Below, piece after piece: positions 38,644-46,545 of a DNA stretch of 64,000 bases (the stretch's first letter is position 1; every line of letters begins with the position of its first letter). Under the pieces are notes generated by a model. The model made no database searches. It saw only the letters and a program-made list of their open reading frames with translations, and was not told the origin of the DNA. The stretch is from an uncultured Acidobacteriaceae bacterium (GTDB taxonomy: Bacteria > Acidobacteriota > Terriglobia > Terriglobales > Acidobacteriaceae). Location of the stretch: NCBI GenBank assembly GCA_903828675.1, contig CAIKND010000239.1, positions 1-64,000 on the forward strand, read 5' to 3'. The position numbers and the translations under genes are program-made.

Positions 38644-39113
38644 CGGGAAATCTCTTCGAAACTCGCACCGATGCCGAGATGCGCCGCGACGCCATCACTG
38701 CCAACGAGGCCCGTGTCCATGACGTGCTGACCGGCGGCGGCCGCTGGCCGCTTACCGAGCGCCAGCACAGACTCCTGGAATGCCTGCGCGGGCGTCAGGG
38801 CCGGTTGCAAGCCATCTCAATCAGCGACCTGGTCGCCCGGATCGGCGGCGATCCCCGCTCGATCAAGTCAGATGTCCGCGAACTGGTGGTCACTTTCGGA
38901 CTGGCTATCGTTTCCAGCCGCGACGGTGAAAACGGCGGATACTTCTTTGCGGTTACAGCCGAGGAGCGCATATCCGGTACCGCCGACTATGTGAAAGAGA
39001 TTGTGGCCCTGGCTGAGCGGGTGCGCATCGTGCGCAATGTGCATGATCTGCGGACAATGCTCGGACAGATCGGCAACGAACTGGGCCTTGATGCCGGAAG
39101 GGAAGCGCGATGA
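38640..39113 (+). CDS. Winged-helix-like phage protein
   Basis: The 157-residue protein holds a winged-helix segment (about 38-100): RWPLTERQHRLLECLRGRQG followed by SISDLVARIGGDPRSIKSDV and a wing-like YFFAVT. The C-terminal third is helical. Likely a regulator or DNA-binding accessory protein. Confidence 0.55.
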   Translation: MTGNLFETRTDAEMRRDAITANEARVHDVLTGGGRWPLTERQHRLLECLRGRQGRLQAISISDLVARIGGDPRSIKSDVRELVVTFGLAIVSSRDGENGGYFFAVTAEERISGTADYVKEIVALAERVRIVRNVHDLRTMLGQIGNELGLDAGREAR

Positions 39114-39286
39114 CGGCCGTATCCACTGCCGAGTTAGAAGCGTTGGAAGCCTTGTATGCACGCCAGCCACGAGACGCGTATCTTCCTCCAGCCGTCGCGC
39201 AACGCGCCAGCCAGATCCGCGAGCTGATCGCCGAAGTAAAGATCTACCGCGAATCCGCTGGAGACGAGGAGGCCAACCTTGGCTGA
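39110..39286 (+). CDS. Very small phage protein
   Basis: A 58-residue frame starting ATG 39110 (ATGA overlap with the preceding stop) and ending TGA 39284-39286: MTAVSTAELEALEALYARQ, then a single long amphipathic helix. Its tight fit between coupled genes supports it. Confidence 0.55.
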   Translation: MTAVSTAELEALEALYARQPRDAYLPPAVAQRASQIRELIAEVKIYRESAGDEEANLG

Positions 39287-39509
39287 TCCCAGAGAACAAG
39301 CCATCCTGAAGTTGGTTGAGGAAGCCCGCACAAAGGCAGATGCCTTCATCGTCATCGGCATCATGCCAGGCGATCGCTTCTTCTACTCGTGCGATGACCG
39401 GGTCACGCTACCGGATCTGCATGGGATCTTGGAACGCAATGTCGATGACGTATGCGGCAGCGTCTCGCGCGATCGCGCCCGCCGCGCAAAGGAACGGCGC
39501 CAAGGATGA
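39279..39509 (+). CDS. Small phage protein, function unknown
   Basis: The 76-residue product most likely starts at TTG 39279, inside the preceding gene's end. It contains ADAFIVIGIMPGDRFFYSCDD, a small alpha/beta unit, and a basic tail. Confidence 0.5.
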   Translation: MADPREQAILKLVEEARTKADAFIVIGIMPGDRFFYSCDDRVTLPDLHGILERNVDDVCGSVSRDRARRAKERRQG

Positions 39510-39640
39510 ACTCCCAAGAGAGAAATCCGCATCCCGTACTTGCCCGGCTCCCATACGCCCTTTGCTATGCCTGCGTCCTGATTTATGTGCTTGCCGGGGC
39601 CATCTTCGGCACGCGTGATCAATTTGAAAAGGAGAAATGA
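39506..39640 (+). CDS. Very small single-span membrane protein
   Basis: A 44-residue frame from ATG 39506 to TGA 39638-39640 with one transmembrane helix (about 14-33, LPYALCYACVLIYVLAGAIF). It overlaps both neighbours by four bases, as do other genes of this operon. Confidence 0.5.
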   Translation: MNSQERNPHPVLARLPYALCYACVLIYVLAGAIFGTRDQFEKEK

Positions 39641-39984
39641 TGTTCGTTCGCTCAATACATAAACCTGATCTCTCACCAGGCTCGGCACATCCGATCCGAG
39701 GCACTGAGGCGCTTGCGGTCTGTCAGATCGTGGGCTGTTCCCATGAAATTCCTCGCCGGCATCTCATGTGCCAGGCTCATTGGTTTGAAGTTCCCTCGGA
39801 TCTCCGCGACCAGGTCACCGCAGCTCTCGCGTCATGGCTGGACGGCAAAGACGATGTGCGTCCATACCTGGCTGCGCGCCTTCGGGCGATCATCTCAGTT
39901 GCCAAACTCCACAACATCGACGTGGCCGAGGATGAAGCAAAGCTCGCCCGGTGGACGCGCTCCGAAAGGATGCCCCGCTCATGA
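39637..39984 (+). CDS. Small Cys/His zinc-binding-type protein
   Basis: The 115-residue protein has CQIVGCSHEIPRRHLMCQAHWFEVPSDLRDQV (in part CxxxxC and CxxHW), a pattern found in small phage and plasmid proteins that look zinc-binding. The rest is helical. Confidence 0.55.
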   Translation: MMFVRSIHKPDLSPGSAHPIRGTEALAVCQIVGCSHEIPRRHLMCQAHWFEVPSDLRDQVTAALASWLDGKDDVRPYLAARLRAIISVAKLHNIDVAEDEAKLARWTRSERMPRS

Positions 39985-40406
39985 GACCACGGAAACGCAT
40001 CCTGCTGATCGACTCCAACGAGCTACGCCAATCGACGCGTCGGTACATGCTCACGATTCGCGGCTTTGTGGTACACGCGGCGGCCTCGGCCGACGAAGCT
40101 CGCGAGCTGGCCGCTGACCACAATCCGGATCTCGTGATTGCCTGCTGGCCGATGGCCGGAACAGACCTGGGACGGTTGCTCGATCAGATCTATGAGCAGC
40201 GTCCCACCGTGCGCTTGATGTTGGTGGCTGAGCATCTCTCATCTCCGCCCGAGACAGTCACCGTTGACGCCTGCATGCTCAAAGGATATTGCAATCCTTC
40301 AGAACTCGTCGATCGCGCCAAGTTCCTTTGCGCCCGAAAGCGCGGGCCTAAGAAGCCGGTAGAGATCGACCGCATGATGGTCATGGCTGAACGGAGGATC
40401 GCATGA
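39981..40406 (+). CDS. Receiver-like domain protein lacking the phospho-aspartate
   Basis: From ATG 39981 (ATGA overlap) the 141-residue product has the layout of a response-regulator receiver domain over residues 6-115: RILLIDSNE, VVHAAASADEARELAADHNPDLVIACWPMAG, LMLVAEH and CMLKGYCNPSEL. The expected acidic pair is Asp11-Ser12 and the phosphorylation aspartate is replaced by Cys55, while the conserved lysine remains (Lys101). It is therefore a pseudo-receiver without an output domain. It may bind a host kinase or regulator; this is inference. Confidence 0.65.
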   Translation: MRPRKRILLIDSNELRQSTRRYMLTIRGFVVHAAASADEARELAADHNPDLVIACWPMAGTDLGRLLDQIYEQRPTVRLMLVAEHLSSPPETVTVDACMLKGYCNPSELVDRAKFLCARKRGPKKPVEIDRMMVMAERRIA

Positions 40407-40969
40407 GAGCCCTCAGCGTGCGAGCGCCCTGGTGGCTGGCAATCCTCCACTTTGGAAAAGACATTGAGAACCGTGACTGGCGTACGACCTTTCGCGGGAC
40501 CATTTATCTACACGCTAGTTTGTGGTTTCACCCGCGCGAGATTTTGCAAGACATCGACTCAATCGCTCATATCTGCAAGGTCGCTGGACGACCATTCTTC
40601 GGAATGCTGATTGACTATCTGAAGGCGGGATGCGGTCGCATCGTCGGCACGGTGGACATCGTTGACTGCATAGACCATAGCGATTCCCCTTGGTTCTTCG
40701 GAAAGTACGGCTTCGTCCTGACAAACCCGGTAGCGTTCGATAAGCCGATCCCATTCAAGGGTGCGCTTGGATTTTTTGATGTGCCAGACAACTTTATCTC
40801 AGGGGAGACCACGGGGCATGGAGTACAAACGGCAATGTCAGCGAATGGGATGTACGAATCTGATCGATCCGAAGCGCCGGCTGCAGAAGTTCTGCTCGGA
40901 TGCATGCCGACAAAGAGACGGGCGGGAATTGCGCCGGAACAAACCAGCTTTGATCTGTCCCCACTGTAA
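40403..40969 (+). CDS. ASCH/PUA-like domain protein
   Basis: The first 130 residues form an ASCH-like domain: ALSVRAPWWLAILHFGKDIENRDW, TIYLHAS, GRIVGTVDIVDCID and PIPFKGALGFFDVP, which is where such domains usually end. ASCH proteins bind RNA or modified nucleotides. The last 45-50 residues overlap the zinc-ribbon gene starting at 40818 in another frame and look like its out-of-frame translation. The real stop may have been lost through a frameshift after about position 40790. Confidence 0.7.
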   Translation: MRALSVRAPWWLAILHFGKDIENRDWRTTFRGTIYLHASLWFHPREILQDIDSIAHICKVAGRPFFGMLIDYLKAGCGRIVGTVDIVDCIDHSDSPWFFGKYGFVLTNPVAFDKPIPFKGALGFFDVPDNFISGETTGHGVQTAMSANGMYESDRSEAPAAEVLLGCMPTKRRAGIAPEQTSFDLSPL

Positions 40970-40994
40970 GAAGGACATCAACCACAAGGATTGA
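40818..40994 (+). CDS. Small zinc-ribbon protein
   Basis: From ATG 40818, preceded by GGGGAG, a 58-residue product with RQCQRMGCTN, KFCSDACRQRDGRELRR and LICPHCKK: three cysteine pairs, with the CSDACRQR motif of MYND/TRASH-like mini zinc fingers. It shares 152 bases with the ASCH gene in a different frame. Confidence 0.65.
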   Translation: MEYKRQCQRMGCTNLIDPKRRLQKFCSDACRQRDGRELRRNKPALICPHCKKDINHKD

Positions 40995-40996
40995 CC

Positions 40997-41509
40997 ATGA
41001 AGATCACGAAAGCACAAATCGTCCGGCTGCAGGTACTCTATGGCCAGCTTTCCGCACACGAGATCGGCGTGGGCGCCAGCCGCGAGGCTCGTATGAAATG
41101 GGCGACTGAGCGGCTGCACAGGACGGTCACGAGCTTTAGTGATCTGTCGGCGGCCGACGCGGGCTTCCTGATCGATGGCATCCAGCAGCAACTCGGCGTC
41201 AAGGCCCCGCTCAAGCACCGCCCTGATCGCGCACAAGCCCGCCGTGCCGGCCTCGACGGCCGTAAGGACGGCGCTGAGTACTCCGACACGCCTCAGATCG
41301 CCACAGCGGGCGATCTTGCGCGTATTCAGAACATGCTCTGCCAGCTTGGCTGGGCGGAAGAGACATTCCGGAAGTTTTTGGAATCGAGCCGGTCCCCACT
41401 TTCCAGCCGCGCCGACAAGGCTATTCGTACGACATCTGATGCCAACAAAGTCTGGTGGGCGCTCAAGCGCATCGCCCGCCAGAAAGGATTGTGGAGGAAG
41501 CGGGTATGA
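40997..41509 (+). CDS. GemA-like (Mu gp16, DUF1018) protein
   Basis: From ATG 40997 (AAGGA at good spacing) the 170-residue product has the start 'KITKAQIVRLQVLYGQLSAHE', a middle 'FSDLSAADAGFLIDGIQQQLG', and a C-terminal 'ATAGDLARIQNMLCQLGWAEETFRKFLESS'. This is the two-part plan of GemA/DUF1018 proteins of Mu-like phages, which alter host transcription and lie in the middle of the early operon. Confidence 0.65.
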   Translation: MKITKAQIVRLQVLYGQLSAHEIGVGASREARMKWATERLHRTVTSFSDLSAADAGFLIDGIQQQLGVKAPLKHRPDRAQARRAGLDGRKDGAEYSDTPQIATAGDLARIQNMLCQLGWAEETFRKFLESSRSPLSSRADKAIRTTSDANKVWWALKRIARQKGLWRKRV

Positions 41510-42018
41510 GGCACTTTACTTCCCAGCACCAGCTCATCCTTCCCTTTGCGGAACGTGAGTACGTCAACGTTCCACGCACAGCGCGGATTCTTGGCGTGGG
41601 CATGGGCGTTGTTTATCGTATGGCTCGGATGCAGGATGCGGGAGGCCGTGCTCTGCTCACGCTGGTCGACTACCGCCCCCAGGCTCGCAAGCGCGTGCTC
41701 TACTCCTCGATCGTGCATTTCTGCAATAGCCTGCGCACTCGCTTCGGCATAGAGGATCGGCGCCCCAAGCTCGACAACCCCATGTTCCGCCATCGCGATG
41801 AAGACCTGCTGCCGTTCTCGCTCGAAGATACGATCTATTCAGCCGAGGCGCGCGCAGCCCTCGGCTACGAGGATCTGCGCCCCCTGGTGTTCCTTATTGA
41901 CGAAGGGCACTTCGACGCCTATCAGCTTTTCCGCGAATCGGCGTGGAGGATCTCGCGGACCTCATTTATGGCGTTTCTGTCCGGCGCGCAGAAAAGAAAA
42001 CTCGTCATCTCGCGCTAA
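41506..42018 (+). CDS. HTH protein at the end of the early operon
   Basis: From ATG 41506 the 170-residue product has an excisionase/MerR-like HTH (about 18-45, YVNVPRTARILGVGMGVVYRMARM) and an alpha/beta C-terminal part (LRPLVFLIDEGHFDAYQLF). It occupies the place where Mu encodes Mor, the activator of middle genes, but I see no Mor/C-type similarity. It is the best candidate for a regulator of the late leftward unit. Confidence 0.55.
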   Translation: MRHFTSQHQLILPFAEREYVNVPRTARILGVGMGVVYRMARMQDAGGRALLTLVDYRPQARKRVLYSSIVHFCNSLRTRFGIEDRRPKLDNPMFRHRDEDLLPFSLEDTIYSAEARAALGYEDLRPLVFLIDEGHFDAYQLFRESAWRISRTSFMAFLSGAQKRKLVISR

Positions 42019-42069
42019 ATTTCCATCGTACGGACCCTCATGGGCCCGCAAGCGTGATGATCGATCCAA

Positions 42070-42462
42070 ATGGCATCGATCTCCATCGCTTCCGTAAGCA
42101 TTCCGAACTGGGAAATAGGATCGGATGTAGTGCTGCGCATTTATGCGCTGCAGCCCTTCGTCGCCGCGGACAATTCCATCATCGCCGCCGGCGTTCCAAG
42201 CGAAGACTCTTCCGCTGCATCCAATTTCTTCCAGCCGGTCGCCTGTACCCTGGCAGGAACATCCCTCACTATCTCAGCCTGCACGCTTGAATCGACGACT
42301 GATTCTCTCGACAATGCCTCTGCCCAATACGGAGCGTATTTCTACACCTCCGGTGGCCAACGCATTGGCGCGTTTGCTGAGTTTGACGCTTTCTCCCTTC
42401 CACCTTCACCGACCTCCACAACATGGGCCGCGATTGCCGCCGCTCAACAGGGGACAATATGA
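42070..42462 (+). CDS. Small structural-type protein upstream of the fibre gene
   Basis: The 130-residue beta-rich protein (ISIASVSIPNWEIGSDVVLRIYAL) ends immediately before and overlaps the large fibre gene. No signal peptide. It may be a fibre-associated virion or baseplate protein. Confidence 0.5.
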   Translation: MASISIASVSIPNWEIGSDVVLRIYALQPFVAADNSIIAAGVPSEDSSAASNFFQPVACTLAGTSLTISACTLESTTDSLDNASAQYGAYFYTSGGQRIGAFAEFDAFSLPPSPTSTTWAAIAAAQQGTI

Positions 42463-45110
42463 GGCGATTTGCACTCATCCTTCTTCTGTCGGCCGCCGTA
42501 ATCTGCTATGCGGCGGTGACTTATACGACCATCACAGGATCTGCGGTGAAGGACGCCGGCGGGAATGCCTTGAATCAAGGCCGGATCATCCTTACACCGA
42601 CAGATGGATTGGGAAACCCTGTGGGCGCCATGGGCGTATTCTCCCGGCCTGTGACGTGTCTCGTAGCAGCCGGAGTCATTACCACACAGCTCAACGGCCA
42701 GGCGTGCCGCGTAGCCGATGCACTCGCCAGCAATCCAACGCTCTGCTATAAGATCACGCTGCGGGATACCGTCCACAACTCAGATATTCCGACGCCTGGG
42801 CAGATGTGCGCGCAGCCCACTAGCTCGACCTGGTCTTATGATTCGTTCGTCCCGAATCTTTCTCCGGTAGCCATCATTCAAAGCGGACCAGCCGGCCCCG
42901 CTCCCAGCCTGGCAATTGGCACGGTCACAACCCTGAGCGCGGGGTCGAGCGCGACCGCCAGTGTGGGGGGTAGCTCGCCTAACTACACACTGAGCTTCGG
43001 CATACCGCAAGGCATCGCTGGCGCTGGCGTAAATGCTGGGACCATTTACTCACCCGCCTATTATGCATCCGGCGTTTCTGTCGGCGGCGTGACTCCATTT
43101 AATGGCATCGGCTATTTCTCCGCATCGGCTGCGCCAATCGCCGGGACTTCTCATCACCTGAGCGTGCCTGCAAATTGCATTGCCGGATCTGCGTCGGGCA
43201 CAGCCTATACCTGCACTACATCGCCCTCTTTCACTGCAGTGACAGGAGATCATATCCAGTTCAAGGCGGATGTGGCTAACACCGCCAGCGCGACTCTAGC
43301 CGTCAACGGTTCAGCCGCGGCCACGATCAAGAAGTGGGGAGGATCAGGCAATCTGATAGCGAATGATCTGTTGGCCGGTCACTGGGTCAGTGCAACCTAC
43401 GATGGGTCGTATTGGCAGTTGGAGGGGCAGCTCGGCAATGCTAACTCGACGCAGATAAATGGAAGTTCCGTCCCCGCCTCCGCCACACTGATCGCAACCG
43501 ATTCCAGCGCACACTTTACATCTATATCCGCACTCCCAACCTCGGCGGAGCCTGCGCATACTGGCGATGCTCAGAACACGGCAGGCAGTCTGGCTATGAC
43601 GGTCAAGGGCCTCTACGGTACAAGTATTCCGACCCCGACATCTGGATACCTGTATTACAACGGTTCCGCTCTTTCATGGGCTGCTGCGGGCGGCTCGATG
43701 ACCTGGCCGACGTTTACTGGGCTGGCAAAATATTCAGGCAGCAGCTCATGGGCAACTCCCACTTATGCTGATGCAGTAGCTCTCTGGACTTCCTGCACGA
43801 CCGGTTACTTGAAATATGACGGGACCTGCTCAACTCCAAGCGGCTCGATGGTATATCCGGGCGCGGGCGTACCGATCTCGACAGGGAGCGCCTGGGGAAC
43901 GTCCCTCACCGCTCCGGCGAGTGCGCTGGTTGGTCTCACTGATACGCAGACGTTGACTAATAAGACGCTTGCATCGTCGTCGCTCACTGGATTGACTACT
44001 GCAACTGGAACAACTGAGCAACTTCGGTTAGCCTACGATGGTTCAAACTACGCTAGCTTCACCACATCGTCTGCTGGTGGGCTGACTATCTTTCCCTCAA
44101 GTGGCGTGACGACGATTAAAGCGTCCTCGTACTTTTCCTTCTCTGTAAACCCCAATGCCGCTCAGACCTTGAAGCTAATAAACGGAAACGCTGTCGCTGC
44201 TGGCGTTGGAGCCACCCTGACTTTCAATGGTGCCTCCAATGGAGCCGGCTCCATTGGTGGTTTCTGGACTAGCTCCAACTATCTTGACGGTAGTTACATG
44301 TCGATCTCTCCTAGGCCGATGATTAACGGCCCAGCAGAGACAATGCGCCTTACCAATCTAGGAAACGTAGGCATCCAGACCGCCACGCCAACTGCCAACC
44401 TTCAGATCAATCAATCGACTACCGGGGCTGGAACGGTCAGTACCACAGCAACATCCACCGCTGTTGTCGGAGTCGGCACACAGTTTCAGAACACCTTCAA
44501 GGTGGGCGACACAATCACGGTCAACGGCGAGACGCGCACGATAGCAACGATCACTGACAACACCCACCTGACCACCGATGCGTGGACGAATACCAATGCC
44601 ACGCTTGCCTACACGCTGGCCGGTGGAACTCTCTTTTCGGTCTACGGAAATGGCAACGTTGTTAGTCAAGGAACGATTACGGCGCCCACTCTTAATGCCA
44701 CGTCAGGCTATCAACTGGCGGGCGCGGCGGTGACAGTCAACCGCGCGAGTATGAAATTCAACTGGGTTGGAGTTCTTCCAAACTCGCAGGTATTTGCCCA
44801 GGTGCTCCCCGACGCGAGCGAGATCTACTCGGTGCCCGCTAACTGCACAAACTCACGAGCTGAGGCGAGCGTGGCGGCCACGGCCTCGACGACGCTCACT
44901 GTTTACAAATGCACGGCGGCCGGGTTTACCACCTGCTCGTCTGTGGGCACAATCGTCTTTTCCGCTGCAGGAAAGACTGGGGCCTTCACCTGCTCGTCAT
45001 CCTTCACGCTCACCGGGTCGAGTAGCCAATCACTTTATATCCAGGGGCCGAGCACTGCCGACGCAACCCTGGCCAACCTCAGTGTGGCGTTGTATGCCAC
45101 GCATAACTAA
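42459..45110 (+). CDS. Tail-fibre-like protein with signal peptide
   Basis: From ATG 42459 (ATGA overlap) the 883-residue protein starts with a clear Sec signal (RRFALILLLSAAVICYAA). After it come phage fibre segments: the collagen-like/tail-fibre spacer 'GPAGPAPSLAIGTVTTLSAG ... YTLSFGIPQG' (about 145-190), 'VTGDHIQFKADV', and the stem motif LTDTQTLTNKTLASSSLTGL (about 500), then further beta-rich domains. Most tail fibres are cytoplasmic when assembled, so a signal peptide is unusual. The product may be exported instead, or the N-terminal helix may have another use. Confidence 0.75.
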   Translation: MRRFALILLLSAAVICYAAVTYTTITGSAVKDAGGNALNQGRIILTPTDGLGNPVGAMGVFSRPVTCLVAAGVITTQLNGQACRVADALASNPTLCYKITLRDTVHNSDIPTPGQMCAQPTSSTWSYDSFVPNLSPVAIIQSGPAGPAPSLAIGTVTTLSAGSSATASVGGSSPNYTLSFGIPQGIAGAGVNAGTIYSPAYYASGVSVGGVTPFNGIGYFSASAAPIAGTSHHLSVPANCIAGSASGTAYTCTTSPSFTAVTGDHIQFKADVANTASATLAVNGSAAATIKKWGGSGNLIANDLLAGHWVSATYDGSYWQLEGQLGNANSTQINGSSVPASATLIATDSSAHFTSISALPTSAEPAHTGDAQNTAGSLAMTVKGLYGTSIPTPTSGYLYYNGSALSWAAAGGSMTWPTFTGLAKYSGSSSWATPTYADAVALWTSCTTGYLKYDGTCSTPSGSMVYPGAGVPISTGSAWGTSLTAPASALVGLTDTQTLTNKTLASSSLTGLTTATGTTEQLRLAYDGSNYASFTTSSAGGLTIFPSSGVTTIKASSYFSFSVNPNAAQTLKLINGNAVAAGVGATLTFNGASNGAGSIGGFWTSSNYLDGSYMSISPRPMINGPAETMRLTNLGNVGIQTATPTANLQINQSTTGAGTVSTTATSTAVVGVGTQFQNTFKVGDTITVNGETRTIATITDNTHLTTDAWTNTNATLAYTLAGGTLFSVYGNGNVVSQGTITAPTLNATSGYQLAGAAVTVNRASMKFNWVGVLPNSQVFAQVLPDASEIYSVPANCTNSRAEASVAATASTTLTVYKCTAAGFTTCSSVGTIVFSAAGKTGAFTCSSSFTLTGSSSQSLYIQGPSTADATLANLSVALYATHN

Positions 45111-45119
45111 GGGGGATTT

Positions 45120-45410
45120 ATGAAGCAACTTGATTTCAAGCTCGCGAACTACACCTTTTCGGGGCTGCAAGTTCCCGATGCAATCCTCCACTTTCGCAAG
45201 CTAGCCTTTGATGATACCTATCACGCGACGATCGACGTAGTGATCTACGCCAGCGCAGAGCAGCAGGCCCTGGGAGTTCCGCTAACCACCGCAGAGTGGG
45301 GCTATGCGACCGAAGATAGCCAAACCACGGCAGACGTTTTTGCATCACTGTTGACTCATCCTGATGCTGGCCCGATCCTGGCGGGAGCGGCACCTGTGGG
45401 GGGTCAATGA
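45120..45410 (+). CDS. Small phage protein between fibre-like genes
   Basis: The 96-residue protein (LANYTFSGLQVPDAILHFRKLAFDD) has strands alternating with short helices and is soluble. It starts at ATG 45120 with GGGGG nearby and overlaps the next gene. Possibly a fibre partner or chaperone; not recognised. Confidence 0.55.
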   Translation: MKQLDFKLANYTFSGLQVPDAILHFRKLAFDDTYHATIDVVIYASAEQQALGVPLTTAEWGYATEDSQTTADVFASLLTHPDAGPILAGAAPVGGQ

Positions 45411-46180
45411 AGTCACGCATATTGATTGGAGTTTGCTTGCTTGCCGCGTCGGTGGCCTGCGCATCTCAAGAGTACAAGCGGCCGACAGCGGATACCTCGG
45501 TGAACATCACCGGGCTTGCAGGGTGTTCAACAGGCTCGCATGACGACATCTATGGCACTGGCGACCTGTCCGCTGTTTATTCCGGAAAATCTGGAGTCGG
45601 TCCAACCGGGTCGAGCGGGTCGATTCTTGACAGATATGCCGATCTCACTGCCCAGAGCTATATGCAGCAGAAGTTTGCCACTTGGCAGACTACGGGTAAC
45701 TCTTATACATCGTTGATCTTGTATGTCAGTGCCAAGTCCACACTGACAAATGGCGGAACTGCCTATCTCAAGTATTCAACCGATGGAACAACATTCACAG
45801 GGCTTGGCTCTCTCACTAGTAGTCAGGCGACTTATTCGATAGACGTGACTGGCACATCCTTAGCTAATCTGGCCGTCATCGCGTGCGCCCAGGCCTCTAC
45901 GACAAGCACGTCGATGGCTGGAGTGACCGTTTATGACATTTGGACAGCGGGCGTTGTTGGCAGCTCAGCGAGCCAACCAGGGGTTCAGGTGATCGGCTCG
46001 GTGGAGGTCAAGGACTGGTCGCATCCACCCATGTTTCGTGCCATGGTTCCAAGGCCGGCCCTGACGACCAGATCGCGCCCCCAAAAGCAGCCCATAGCGC
46101 TGTCAAAACTTCGCCATTCCAGGGCTGGAAATAGGCAGAAAGTCCGGGAAAAGTCTGATCGGAAGTTTACAGATGAGTAA
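45407..46180 (+). CDS. Secreted beta-rich phage protein
   Basis: The 257-residue protein begins with a signal peptide (KSRILIGVCLLAASVACAS, with VACA suggesting either cleavage or lipidation). The mature part is rich in Ser, Thr and Gly with beta-sandwich character ('YLKYSTDGTTFTGLGSLTSSQ ... SIDVTGTSLANLAVIACAQ'). The last 50 residues become basic and proline-rich, unlike the rest, and may be a shifted or recently altered tail. It is the last gene before the prophage right end. Confidence 0.6.
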   Translation: MKSRILIGVCLLAASVACASQEYKRPTADTSVNITGLAGCSTGSHDDIYGTGDLSAVYSGKSGVGPTGSSGSILDRYADLTAQSYMQQKFATWQTTGNSYTSLILYVSAKSTLTNGGTAYLKYSTDGTTFTGLGSLTSSQATYSIDVTGTSLANLAVIACAQASTTSTSMAGVTVYDIWTAGVVGSSASQPGVQVIGSVEVKDWSHPPMFRAMVPRPALTTRSRPQKQPIALSKLRHSRAGNRQKVREKSDRKFTDE

Positions 46181-46411
46181 ACAGGAGGATATTTGGCGAT
46201 TTCGGCCAGTTTTTGAGGCCAGGAAGGTGCTCTCAGGGCGAGAATTTTGAGGCGGCAGTAGCCACTTTACCCGCGCGAATTGCGGATTTTCGCGATTTTC
46301 GAATTTTCGCTCGTGGCCGCTGAATTGGTGATATTCATATTGTGGTATAGGGTAAAATCGATCTACGTGGAATCAACAGCTTACGGGTGATTTTTTGCGT
46401 AATCCGGCCGG
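46181..46411. other. Non-coding DNA inside the prophage right end
   Basis: No gene seen. The stretch is richer in A+T than its surroundings around 46270-46400 (GATTTTCGCGATTTTCG, TTTTTTGCG) and may hold binding sites for the transposition proteins. Confidence 0.5.
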
Positions 46412-46545
46412 GTGGTGCAGCGTAATTCCTGTATCGGTGTCTAGACTATTCAATGTGGAAAAGCCCTTCAAACCCGCGTCAATCCCGCGTCTTCCCCTCA
46501 CCGCCCGCGAACTCCCACCAGTGCACTACAATTCCTGTACTCACA
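46412..46545. repeat. Prophage right end with putative transposase sites R1 and R2
   Basis: Read inward from the right end, R1 (46545-46521) is TGTGAGTACAGGAATT followed by TGCAC. R2 (46434-46412) is ATACAGGAATTACGCTGCAC plus CAC. Both share the TACAGGAATT core with the left-end site at 7091-7116. Core offsets from the two termini are 29 bases (left), 6 bases (R1) and 112 bases (R2). The end itself is CACA, followed by the duplicated GTTTG. Confidence 0.8.

Larger units (their letters stand above)
7066..46545. mobile_element. Complete Mu-type transposable prophage (B3/D3112-like virion)
   Basis: The 39,480-bp element begins TGTG and ends CACA, is flanked by the 5-bp duplication GTTTG (7061-7065 and 46546-46550), and interrupts a 59-bp host repeat. 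It encodes a DDE transposase with a MuB-like ATPase, a central repressor/early-promoter switch, a Mu-like head module and a long-tail module with tape measure but no sheath or Mu baseplate genes. Known transposable siphoviruses such as B3 and D3112 combine these traits. Transcription diverges from about 30.85 kb: lysis, head and tail genes run leftward, transposition and accessory genes run rightward. Only a truncated endolysin was found, so the element may be unable to lyse its host. Confidence 0.93.

Noticed and set aside
42070..46180. Diversity-generating retroelement near the fibre genes
   Set aside because: No reverse transcriptase and no template/variable repeat pair were seen.
46412..46452. 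Prophage right end placed just after the better inverted repeat (46412-46434 or at TATTCA 46452)
   Set aside because: No matching target duplication there; the CACA end at 46545 gives a perfect 5-bp duplication and restores the host repeat.
7066..46545. Integrase-type prophage with attL/attR
   Set aside because: No tyrosine or serine integrase is encoded; a DDE transposase, MuB-like ATPase and a 5-bp duplication fit transposition.
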